Shown: positions 1 to 5,151, counted from the stretch's first letter. The stretch: 6,004 bases of DNA from CAVOBC01 sp963693635 (GCA_963693635.1 CAVOBC010000303.1:1-6004), one strand, 5' to 3'. A program made the numbers and translations. Notes: generated by a model from the letters alone, not told the origin.

Positions 1-18
1 TGACAATTCTTGGAAGTC

Positions 19-34
19 GGTTTGCAAACAAACC
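19..34. repeat. Inverted repeat, 6-bp arms, 4-nt loop
   Basis: GGTTTG (19-24) and CAAACC (29-34) are perfect complements around CAAA. It is the first of three tight inverted repeats in the leader of the thiolase-like gene. It could be an operator, or part of the 3' end of an unseen upstream gene. No T-tract follows, so a terminator is not supported. Confidence 0.5.
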
Positions 35-56
35 TCGCATGTTCTTGCAGAAAATG

Positions 57-76
57 GCGGTGCATCCCTGCACCGC
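57..76. repeat. Inverted repeat, 8-bp arms, TCCC loop
   Basis: GCGGTGCA (57-64) and TGCACCGC (69-76) pair perfectly around a 4-nt loop, giving a very stable GC-rich hairpin. No T-run follows. It may be an mRNA 3'-end stabilising structure, a REP-like element or a protein-binding site; the sequence alone does not decide. Confidence 0.6.
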
Positions 77-90
77 ACGCCAGTGCCCGC

Positions 91-109
91 CCCAGAACGG
101 AGTTCTGGG
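91..109. repeat. Inverted repeat, 8-bp arms, GGA centre
   Basis: CCCAGAAC (91-98) and GTTCTGGG (102-109) pair perfectly around three bases. It lies 15 nt after the preceding hairpin and 88 nt before the GTG start. The tight centre suits a dimeric regulator site as well as an RNA hairpin. Confidence 0.6.
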
Positions 110-167
110 ACAGGAACCAGCTAAGCTGTCCGCGTACAGGTAGTGCCTGCGGTGTCGGTAAAGCGCG

Positions 168-173
168 TACAAT
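168..173 (+). promoter_or_regulatory. Possible -10 element ahead of the thiolase-like gene
   Basis: TACAAT matches the sigma-70 -10 consensus at five of six positions and would give a leader of about 15-20 nt before the GTG at 197. I see no convincing -35 hexamer 16-18 nt upstream, so an activator or another sigma factor would be needed. This is a weak call. Confidence 0.2.
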
Positions 174-186
174 TCACGGCTTTTTC

Positions 187-190
187 GGAG
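187..190 (+). promoter_or_regulatory. Ribosome binding site deciding the thiolase-like start
   Basis: GGAG sits 6 nt before the GTG at 197. It supports this start over the in-frame GTG at 143, which would add 18 residues with no resemblance to the family N-terminus. Confidence 0.7.
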
Positions 191-196
191 GCGATC

Positions 197-1663
197 GTGG
201 CCAATCCCAACACGCCCGTTATAGTCGGCGTCGGCCAGTTTTTGCAACGTGACCCCGAGAGCGCGGTTGAGCCCGTCGAGATGATGTTGAAGGCGGCGGC
301 TCTGGCGGCGGCGGATGCCGATGCGCCGTCACTCCTGACGCGGCTGGACGCAGTGGGTGTGGTCCGCGGCTTGTGGCGGTACGCAAACCCAGCTCGCTAC
401 GTTGCCGATCGCGTTGGCAGCCCCACGGCTGAGACGATTGGTACGCCGTTCGGCGGCAACATGGTGCAGAAGATGCTGCAGGGGGCGTGTGTTGACGTGC
501 TGGCGGGCCGGAAGTCGGCGGTCCTCTTAACAGGTGCGGAAAATGGCAACAGTCAGGCGAAGGCACGAAAGCGGGGCGCGAAACTGGCCGAGCGCGCTTG
601 TCCTGGCGACTACGATCGACTAGTTGAAGACGATAAACCCATGGCGGGTCCCGCGGAACTGGCGCGCGGCATTCGTCGGGCGGTGCAGGTGTATCCGATC
701 TTTGAGAACGCGATTAGATATGCCCGGGGTGAGTCCATTGACGAGCATCGGGATCGGATCGCGGCACTCTGGTCACGTTTCAGTCGAGTCGCGGCGGTCA
801 ATCCCCATGCCTGGTTGCCAGCCGAGATGGATGCCGGGTCAATCCGTGACCCGTCGTCAACAAATCGATGGGTGAGCTTTCCCTATCCCAAGCTGATGAA
901 TGCGAATAACGCGGTCGATATGGCGGCGGCAATCATTGTTTGCAGCCGGGCGTTTGCCGATGAGCATGGCGTACCCCAGCATCAGCGCGTGTATCCATGG
1001 GCCGGCACGGGCGCGAACGACCACGCGTTCGTCTCAGACCGGGACAATCTCCACACTTCGCCGGCGATCAGGCTTGCCGGAGCGCGCGTGCTCGACATGG
1101 TCGATCTGTCCGTTGACCAGATCGCTCACATTGATCTCTACAGCTGCTTTCCATCAGCCGTGCAAGTGGCTGCCCATGAACTCGGGATCCCCGAGGACCG
1201 CGACCTTACGGTGACCGGCGGGCTGACGTTTGGTGGCGGGCCGCTCAACAATTACGTGATGCACAGCATGGCGCGAACGGTGGAACTCTGTCGGCAGACG
1301 CCGTCGAGTTGTGGCCTGGTAACGGCCAATGGTGGCTATCTCACGAAACACGCGATCGGCATTTATTCAACGGATGAGCCTGAGCGCGACTTTCAGTACG
1401 AAGACGTGCAGCCAGAAGTGGACCGCACGTTTAAACGTGCGTCCGTCGTTGATCACGCGGGCTCTGCCAACATCGAGTCCTACACCGTGATGTTCGGTGA
1501 TGGTCGACCGGTGGTCGCTCATGCGTCGTGCCTGACGCCGGACGGCACACGCACCTTTGCCAATTGCGCGGATGCGGCGCTCCTTGAGGCCATGACCCAC
1601 CAGGAGTTCTGCGGCGTCGCTGTCACCATTGACGGGGCGGGTGAATTTCGCCCGACCGGCTGA
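197..1663 (+). CDS. Thiolase-like protein (TLP1 / SCP2-thiolase-like, annotated as acetyl-CoA acetyltransferase family)
   Basis: This 488-residue protein has a thiolase fold. The GTG at 197 is chosen because GGAG (187-190) lies 6 nt upstream and the protein then opens VANPNTPVIVGVGQ, the usual N-terminus. A longer in-frame GTG at 143 lacks a good RBS. Family motifs are GGNMVQK (86-92), LLTGAENGNS after the first core helix, DLYSCFPSAVQ (313-323), GGLTFGGGP (341-349) with NNY following, and TANGGYLTKH (376-385). The last ~100 residues (AGSANIESYTV onward) match the additional C-terminal domain of thiolase-like type 1 proteins. By hand alignment the nucleophilic Cys is Gly87, the His of the GHP motif is Gly348, and the second Cys is Ala377 or Asn378. 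Classical thiolase chemistry is therefore unlikely. CoA-ester binding or a different acyl reaction in the cytoplasm is the reasonable inference; the substrate is unknown. Family call is firm, activity is not. Confidence 0.93.
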   Translation: MANPNTPVIVGVGQFLQRDPESAVEPVEMMLKAAALAAADADAPSLLTRLDAVGVVRGLWRYANPARYVADRVGSPTAETIGTPFGGNMVQKMLQGACVDVLAGRKSAVLLTGAENGNSQAKARKRGAKLAERACPGDYDRLVEDDKPMAGPAELARGIRRAVQVYPIFENAIRYARGESIDEHRDRIAALWSRFSRVAAVNPHAWLPAEMDAGSIRDPSSTNRWVSFPYPKLMNANNAVDMAAAIIVCSRAFADEHGVPQHQRVYPWAGTGANDHAFVSDRDNLHTSPAIRLAGARVLDMVDLSVDQIAHIDLYSCFPSAVQVAAHELGIPEDRDLTVTGGLTFGGGPLNNYVMHSMARTVELCRQTPSSCGLVTANGGYLTKHAIGIYSTDEPERDFQYEDVQPEVDRTFKRASVVDHAGSANIESYTVMFGDGRPVVAHASCLTPDGTRTFANCADAALLEAMTHQEFCGVAVTIDGAGEFRPTG

Positions 1664-1677
1664 CTCAGAACGTGACG

Positions 1678-1693
1678 GCAAGTGTTCACTTGC
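1678..1693. repeat. Inverted repeat (7-2-7) just after the thiolase-like gene
   Basis: GCAAGTG (1678-1684) and CACTTGC (1687-1693) are perfect complements around TT, beginning 15 nt after the stop codon. With only two central bases it resembles an operator half-site pair more than an RNA hairpin, though a 6-bp stem with GTTC loop could form. No T-tract follows. It could serve the downstream SDR gene. Confidence 0.5.
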
Positions 1694-1708
1694 AGAAGCG
1701 GATTGGAG

Positions 1709-1726
1709 GCGCGCTCGTGTGCGCGC
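1709..1726. repeat. GC-rich inverted repeat between thiolase-like and SDR genes
   Basis: GCGCGC (1709-1714) is repeated at 1721-1726 around TCGTGT. The repeat is self-complementary, so a 6-bp stem with a 6-nt loop can form. It may slow or end transcription from the upstream gene, but no T-run follows. The simple sequence makes chance plausible. Confidence 0.35.
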
Positions 1727-1773
1727 GTACGTGGTGAAATTGTATTCACTGCCCAAAGTCATTAGCATCCAGC

Positions 1774-1831
1774 GTCTTTGGCACCGGATTGGTCTTTGGT
1801 ACCGGATTGGATTTGTCTGGCACCGGATTTG
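1774..1831. repeat. Three tandem ~18-bp units ahead of the SDR gene
   Basis: The core TGG(C/T)ACCGGATT(G/T)G occurs three times, with TGG starting at 1779, 1797 and 1818. The spacing is 18 and then 21 bp. The first two 19-bp units (1774-1792 and 1792-1810) differ at one base; the third is more diverged. A partial copy, CGGATTGG, occurs at 1699-1706. The array ends 62 nt before the SDR start, which suits an iterated regulator site (iteron-like operator). Slipped-strand duplication of non-functional DNA is the alternative. The spacings are multiples of three, but I find no credible coding frame here. Confidence 0.7.
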
Positions 1832-1879
1832 CTTGAGCTAGCAGCCGTTCCGGCCGGTCTATTGGCATGGGCAGTTTCG

Positions 1880-1886
1880 AAGGGGG
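1880..1886 (+). promoter_or_regulatory. Ribosome binding site of the SDR gene
   Basis: AAGGGGG lies 7 nt before the GTG at 1894. Two consecutive in-frame TGA codons (1888-1893) directly precede that GTG, so no longer start is possible in this frame. Confidence 0.7.
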
Positions 1887-1893
1887 TTGATGA

Positions 1894-2607
1894 GTGTTTG
1901 ATGGCAAAGTAGTAATGGTTACCGGGGCTGCCGGCGCACTTGGGCAAGCGACAACGCAACACTTCATCGACCGGGGGGCGCGGCTTGTGTGTCTCGACTA
2001 CTCGGATGAGCTGTTGGCGCAGGCGTTTGGTGACGCGGTGTCGGCGTCAGGTAGTGGGCACATCTATCGCGCCGTTGATCTCACGGTTCGAGACAACTGC
2101 GCGGCGTGCTGCAAGGAGATCCTGGCCCAAGTGGGCCAGGTTGACGTCCTCGCAAACATTGCCGGTGGCTTCATGATGGGTGACCCGGTCCATTCGACGT
2201 CTGATGAAACCTGGGATTTCCTTTTCAACCTGAACACCCGTTCGATCATGAACATGTCTGCCGGCATCGTGCCCGGCATGATTGCGGCGGCTAGTGGCAA
2301 GATCATCAATGTTGCGGCCCGTGCGGCGACGGCGGGTGCCGCGCACATGGGCGTGTACACAGCCACCAAGGCAGCCGTCATGCGGCTGACCGAGAGCATG
2401 GCGCTCGAATTGCGCGGAAATGGCATCAACGTCAACTGCATCCTGCCGGGCACGATCGACACGCCGCGCAACCGCCAGGGCATGCCTGATGCGGACCACG
2501 CGTCCTGGGTGCCCACTGCCGACCTCGCCGAGGTCATCGGCTTTCTTGCGTCGGATGCCGCGCGGGCGGTCCAAGGCGCTGGCATCGCGGTTGACGGTTT
2601 GAGTTGA
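1894..2607 (+). CDS. Short-chain dehydrogenase/reductase (SDR family)
   Basis: This 237-residue protein has the length of a classical SDR, an NAD(P)-dependent cytosolic oxidoreductase acting on alcohols, ketones or reduced ring systems. The cofactor motif TGAAGALG is at 10-17. Asp35 at the end of the second strand favours NAD(H) over NADP(H). ANIAGG (87-92) stands for the NNAG motif, and NLN (112-114) carries the structural Asn. The active site has Tyr155 and Lys159 in YTATK, followed by LPGTIDTP. The usual catalytic Ser, 13 residues before Tyr, is Ala142 in a VAARAA segment. Dihydropteridine reductase and its bacterial relatives also have Ala/Gly here, so this is a subfamily trait rather than decay. 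The GTG start is forced by two in-frame stops just upstream. The substrate is not identifiable; neighbours suggest lipid or acyl metabolism. Confidence 0.93.
   Translation: MFDGKVVMVTGAAGALGQATTQHFIDRGARLVCLDYSDELLAQAFGDAVSASGSGHIYRAVDLTVRDNCAACCKEILAQVGQVDVLANIAGGFMMGDPVHSTSDETWDFLFNLNTRSIMNMSAGIVPGMIAAASGKIINVAARAATAGAAHMGVYTATKAAVMRLTESMALELRGNGINVNCILPGTIDTPRNRQGMPDADHASWVPTADLAEVIGFLASDAARAVQGAGIAVDGLS
2121..2140. repeat. Perfect 9-2-9 inverted repeat inside the SDR gene
   Basis: CCTGGCCCA (2121-2129) and TGGGCCAGG (2132-2140) are perfect complements around AG. It lies in codons of the LAQVGQVD segment, just before the ANIAGG motif. It could be an accident of codon choice; a 20-bp GC-rich dyad could also bind a protein or pause transcription. 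Confidence 0.5.
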
Positions 2608-2610
2608 CAA

Positions 2611-2642
2611 TACTTGTCTCGGGCGCGGCCCTGGGACAAGTA
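2611..2642. repeat. Strong hairpin immediately after the SDR gene
   Basis: TACTTGTC (2611-2618) pairs perfectly with GACAAGTA (2635-2642). Five more pairs, two of them G-U, extend the stem inward to a 6-nt loop (2624-2629). It begins 4 nt after the SDR stop. The bases after it are ACAAACAAG with no T-run, so a simple intrinsic terminator is not supported. mRNA end protection or an element of the leader of the next gene is more likely. Confidence 0.6.
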
Positions 2643-2662
2643 CAAACAAGCGGCGCCGCGAC

Positions 2663-2684
2663 TGCGGGGTTGCGAGCACCCGCA
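2663..2684. repeat. Hairpin in the leader of the VOC gene
   Basis: TGCGGG (2663-2668) and CCCGCA (2679-2684) pair perfectly around a 10-nt interior that contains a further TGC/GCA match. It is the second of three hairpins in the 137-nt gap between the SDR and VOC genes. Confidence 0.4.
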
Positions 2685-2688
2685 CAAG

Positions 2689-2719
2689 GCGGGAATCATT
2701 TGTCCCGCATTCCGCGGGA
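2689..2719 (+). promoter_or_regulatory. Mutually exclusive hairpins ahead of the VOC gene
   Basis: TCCCGC (2703-2708) can pair with GCGGGA on its 5' side (2689-2694, 8-nt loop) or with GCGGGA on its 3' side (2714-2719, 5-nt loop), but not both. The overlapping TTGTCCC (2700-2706) also complements GGGACAA (2633-2639) in the upstream hairpin. The set ends 12 nt before the Shine-Dalgarno sequence of the VOC gene. Such geometry suits attenuation or translational control; a degenerate REP-type element (GCGGGAAT-like) is the alternative. Confidence 0.4.
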
Positions 2720-2731
2720 TTGAACATCCTC

Positions 2732-2738
2732 GAGGGAG
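2732..2738 (+). promoter_or_regulatory. Ribosome binding site of the VOC gene
   Basis: GAGGGAG is the strongest Shine-Dalgarno sequence in the window and lies 6 nt before the ATG at 2745. Its first bases belong to the palindrome CCTCGAGG (2728-2735), so weak self-pairing could partly mask it. Confidence 0.75.
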
Positions 2739-2744
2739 TATCAG

Positions 2745-3131
2745 ATGGCAATTACCGGAGTTGATCATATTGTTGTGCGGGTCAAGGACATTGACGAGGG
2801 CATCGCAACTTATCGCGACAAGCTCGGTATGACGCTTGAGCGTACCGCCGAGTCCGAGGCGTTGGGTATCAAACAGGCGTTTTTTCCGTTCGACAATGGT
2901 GGGTTTCTCGAAGTTGTGGCACCGACTGGCGCTGATTCGGCCGTCGGCAAAGCGGTGGAGGGCCGAGGCGAGGGCATCCACACGGTCGCGCTTGAAGTCG
3001 ACGACATTGACGCGACGGTCAAGTCATTGCAGGAGCAGGGTGTTGTGCTGATCGGTGTTGGCGGACCGCAGGTGTTCATCCACCCGAAATCTGCGCACGG
3101 TGTGCTGGTTCAACTGTCGCCGAAACAGTAA
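2745..3131 (+). CDS. VOC family protein, methylmalonyl-CoA epimerase-like
   Basis: This 128-residue protein is the usual length for a two-module vicinal-oxygen-chelate (glyoxalase/bleomycin resistance) protein. Module 1 opens with GVDHIVVRVKDIDEGIATYR and ends in FLEVVAP; module 2 opens with GEGIHTVALEVDDIDATV and ends in HPKSAHGVLVQLSPK. The likely metal ligands are His8, Glu56, His79 and Gln123. The GIH-xxx-EVDDI and HPKS-xxGVL segments are close to methylmalonyl-CoA epimerase, which normally has Glu at the last ligand (GVL-x-EL). Gln there, and Thr80 after His79 where epimerases often have a second His, mean the reaction may differ. Epimerase, glyoxalase-like isomerase and lyase activities all remain possible. 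It is the first gene of a tight three-gene unit, with the Nudix gene 6 nt downstream. Cytosolic, with no signal peptide. Confidence 0.9.
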   Translation: MAITGVDHIVVRVKDIDEGIATYRDKLGMTLERTAESEALGIKQAFFPFDNGGFLEVVAPTGADSAVGKAVEGRGEGIHTVALEVDDIDATVKSLQEQGVVLIGVGGPQVFIHPKSAHGVLVQLSPKQ

Positions 3132-3137
3132 CGGCCG

Positions 3138-3692
3138 ATGACTGACGTCAAGGCGTGGTCGCGCAAGGGTAGCGAGCAGATCGCAGACTGCCGCGTGTTC
3201 ACGGTGCACCAGACGAGATCGGTCTCGCCGGTCGACGCTTCTGAGCACTCGTTCTTTCTGGTCAATTCGGGCGAGTGGGTCAATCTTGTTCCGATTACCG
3301 AGAACAACGAGATCGTGTGCATTCGTCAGTTCCGCCACGGTTCCGAGAAGATCACCCTCGAGATTCCAGGCGGCCTTGTCGATTCAGGTGAAGAGCCTGC
3401 GGTTGCAGCCGCCCGCGAGTGCCTGGAGGAGACGGGGTACCTGGCGAATGACATCGAGTCTCTCGGCGTGCTGAACCCTAATCCCGCGATTCACCCCAAT
3501 CATCTGCACACCTTCGTTGCGCGGGGCGTCGAGCGGGTGGCGGACATCGCGAACACGGCGACGGAGCGGACGGATGTGCAGTTGATTCCGATGCACCAGG
3601 TGCCGGAGATGTTGGTCTCGGGCGAGATCGATCACGCGCTGGTTGCAGCGACGCTTTGGCGTCTGCTGTTTTTCATTCGGGAATCTGATTGA
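3138..3692 (+). CDS. Nudix hydrolase, ADP-ribose pyrophosphatase-like
   Basis: This 184-residue protein carries a complete Nudix box at residues 79-101: Gly79, five residues, Glu85, seven residues, then REC-L-EE-T-G-Y. Glu94, Glu97 and Glu98 are the expected Mg2+ ligands. The preceding WVNLVPITE, IRQFRHGSE and LEIPGG segments are typical of ADP-ribose/ADP-sugar pyrophosphatases, which split a nucleoside diphosphate sugar into AMP and a sugar phosphate. NPAIHPNHLH follows the box in the position of the substrate loop. The exact substrate (ADP-ribose, NADH, a CoA or an isoprenoid diphosphate) cannot be read from sequence. The ATG at 3138 has no clear Shine-Dalgarno sequence and lies 6 nt after the VOC stop, so translational coupling is likely. 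Its last bases overlap the FAD oxidoreductase start, and they contain a terminator-like hairpin. Confidence 0.93.
   Translation: MTDVKAWSRKGSEQIADCRVFTVHQTRSVSPVDASEHSFFLVNSGEWVNLVPITENNEIVCIRQFRHGSEKITLEIPGGLVDSGEEPAVAAARECLEETGYLANDIESLGVLNPNPAIHPNHLHTFVARGVERVADIANTATERTDVQLIPMHQVPEMLVSGEIDHALVAATLWRLLFFIRESD
3646..3673 (+). terminator. Terminator-like hairpin with T-run inside the Nudix gene end
   Basis: CAGCGACGC (3646-3654) pairs with GCGTC (3659-3663) and GCTG (3665-3668), giving nine base pairs with one bulged T and a TTTG loop. Five T's follow at once (3669-3673). The structure lies within the last codons of the Nudix gene (ATLWRLLFF) and ends 15 nt before the FAD gene start. It has the form of an intrinsic terminator and could reduce expression of the FAD gene. 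The Phe-Phe codons explain part of the T-run, so chance remains possible. Confidence 0.4.
3679..3682 (+). promoter_or_regulatory. Weak ribosome binding site for the FAD oxidoreductase
   Basis: GGGA lies 6 nt before the TTG at 3689. Together with the 4-nt overlap with the Nudix stop it supports TTG as the start. An in-frame GTG at 3701 is the alternative and would remove only four residues before the FAD motif. Confidence 0.35.
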
Positions 3693-5146
3693 GCGAACAC
3701 GTGGTGGTGATCGGTGCGGGCATCGCCGGTCTGGGCGCTGCGATGTACCTTGCAAAGGCCCGGTTCGAGGTCACGATCGTCGAGCGTGATGCCGGCCCCC
3801 CGACCGGCGACCCGGTCGATGCATTCTTCACGTGGGATCGTGATGGTGCGGGACAGTTTCGTCATCCACATGCGTTTCTCGGATTGATGTGCCGATTGAT
3901 CGAACAAGATCATCCGGACCTGCTCGAGCGATTGTTCGAAGCCGATGCCCGCCGGGTCTCGTTCGAAGACCTGATCACGCCCAAATTGCGTGCGTCGTAC
4001 ACGCCTGCGCCCGGCGACGAAGAACTGTGGATGATGTCCTGCCGACGGGCGACGGTGGAGAACGTCCTGCACACCTACGTTGCGGGTCTCGCGGGCGTCA
4101 AGATCCTGCACGGCAGGGTTACCGGGCTGCTGAGCGATGCAAGCATCCCTGCCAACGTGTCTGCACGCGTTACCGGCGTTGAGTTGGATGGGGAACCGTT
4201 GACGGCTGATGTTGTGGTCGATGCGAGTGGCAGGAACAGTCAGTATCCACGCTGGTTAAGCGACCTGGACGTCAGCCTGAACGAAGAGCGGCATGATGCC
4301 GAGATCGTCTACTACACGCGGCACTACCAATTGGCTGATGGCGAGGCCGAACCGCCGCGCGGTGAACTACCAGGCAACGGCGATCTCGGCTACCTGAAGT
4401 TCGGCACGTTTGCGGCCGAACGGGGCCACTTTTCGATCATTCTTTGTCTCCCGATGGGCGAGACCGGTTTGCGCGAGGCGGTCAGGGATGCGGACGAATT
4501 CGATCGCATCTGTGCGACGATTCCAGGACTCGCACAGTGGCTACAGCGGGGCAACCCGGTAACGGTGCCAGCAGGCATGGGTGACATCTTTGCGGTGTGG
4601 CGCGAACCGGCGGCCGATTCAGTGATGCCGCTTGGCTTTCATGCGATAGGTGACGCGCGCATCCGGACCAATCCGCTATACGGTCGTGGCTGCAGCACCG
4701 GGATGCTCCAAGCAAAGATCCTGAGTGATGTTCTGAGCGACGTATCTGATTCTCGGCTGAGGACCGACGAGATGGCGCGCCGCGTTCGGGATGAGGTGCG
4801 GCCGGTTTGGGACGCGAGCCTTGCGGATGATCAGCGCGGCATCACGCGGGCTTCTGCGGTGATCAAGGGTGAGCCAGAGAAAGCCCGGTCAATCGGGCGA
4901 TGGTTGCGCAATGTAGTCGCGGATGCTGCAAGTGCGGCTGCGCGCAATGAGATCAGCGTGATTCGGAGCGCGATGAGGAGCTTCAATCTCCTGGCACCAC
5001 CTGGGGCGTTTATGAAGGACTGGCGTGTTCGTGCGGCCTTGCTGCGATATGTTTTGCGGGGACGGCGGCGGAATGCCACGGTGCGCATTCAGCGCGGCCC
5101 TGATCGGCTCACCATGTATGAGCTGCTCGGTCGGGTCGCCCCATAA
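3689..5146 (+). CDS. FAD-dependent oxidoreductase (flavin monooxygenase / tryptophan-halogenase-like superfamily)
   Basis: This 485-residue flavoprotein begins with a Rossmann FAD-binding motif, VVVIGAGIAGLGAA (5-18), and Glu32 (IVERD) is placed to bind the adenosine ribose. CRRATVE (Arg119-Arg120) matches the conserved RR segment of this superfamily. DASGR (178-182) is the DxxGR-type motif for FAD/NAD(P)H. IGD (Gly321-Asp322), followed by TNPLYGRGCSTG, is the second FAD-contacting motif. The WxWxIP motif of true flavin-dependent halogenases is not seen, so halogenation is not supported; hydroxylation, epoxidation or saturation of a lipid-like substrate fits better. No membrane segment is evident. 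The start is TTG, overlapping the Nudix TGA by 4 nt (TTGA), which indicates translational coupling and a shared transcript. The specific substrate is unknown. Confidence 0.88.
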   Translation: MSEHVVVIGAGIAGLGAAMYLAKARFEVTIVERDAGPPTGDPVDAFFTWDRDGAGQFRHPHAFLGLMCRLIEQDHPDLLERLFEADARRVSFEDLITPKLRASYTPAPGDEELWMMSCRRATVENVLHTYVAGLAGVKILHGRVTGLLSDASIPANVSARVTGVELDGEPLTADVVVDASGRNSQYPRWLSDLDVSLNEERHDAEIVYYTRHYQLADGEAEPPRGELPGNGDLGYLKFGTFAAERGHFSIILCLPMGETGLREAVRDADEFDRICATIPGLAQWLQRGNPVTVPAGMGDIFAVWREPAADSVMPLGFHAIGDARIRTNPLYGRGCSTGMLQAKILSDVLSDVSDSRLRTDEMARRVRDEVRPVWDASLADDQRGITRASAVIKGEPEKARSIGRWLRNVVADAASAAARNEISVIRSAMRSFNLLAPPGAFMKDWRVRAALLRYVLRGRRRNATVRIQRGPDRLTMYELLGRVAP

Positions 5147-5151
5147 GGGCG
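5137..5151. repeat. Hairpin across the stop codon of the FAD gene
   Basis: CGCCC (5137-5141) pairs with GGGCG (5147-5151) around a 5-nt loop that contains the TAA stop (5144-5146). No T-run follows. It may weakly help end transcription or protect the mRNA end. Confidence 0.35.

Noticed and set aside
143..196. Longer N-terminus for the thiolase-like protein from GTG at 143
   Set aside because: It has no Shine-Dalgarno sequence, and the extra 18 residues do not resemble the family; the GTG at 197 has both.
10..252. 80-codon open frame on the plus strand at the left edge
   Set aside because: It runs through three hairpins into the thiolase-like gene in another frame, has biased Arg/Cys-rich content and no recognisable motif.
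1746..1967. Minus-strand frame with repeated NPVPK-like units over the tandem repeats
   Set aside because: The peptide repeat only mirrors the DNA repeat. The frame starts inside the SDR gene and has no family resemblance.
2604..2609. TTGACA as a -35 promoter hexamer for the VOC gene
   Set aside because: No -10-like hexamer lies 16-18 nt downstream; that region is the GC-rich loop of a hairpin.
2064..2981. 305-codon minus-strand open frame across the SDR and VOC genes
   Set aside because: It is antisense to two well-recognised genes and the SDR-VOC spacer, with no domain-like content. GC-rich DNA often leaves such frames open.
3689..5146. Flavin-dependent tryptophan halogenase
   Set aside because: The superfamily resemblance is real, but the WxWxIP halogenase motif is not seen, so only a general FAD oxidoreductase call is made.
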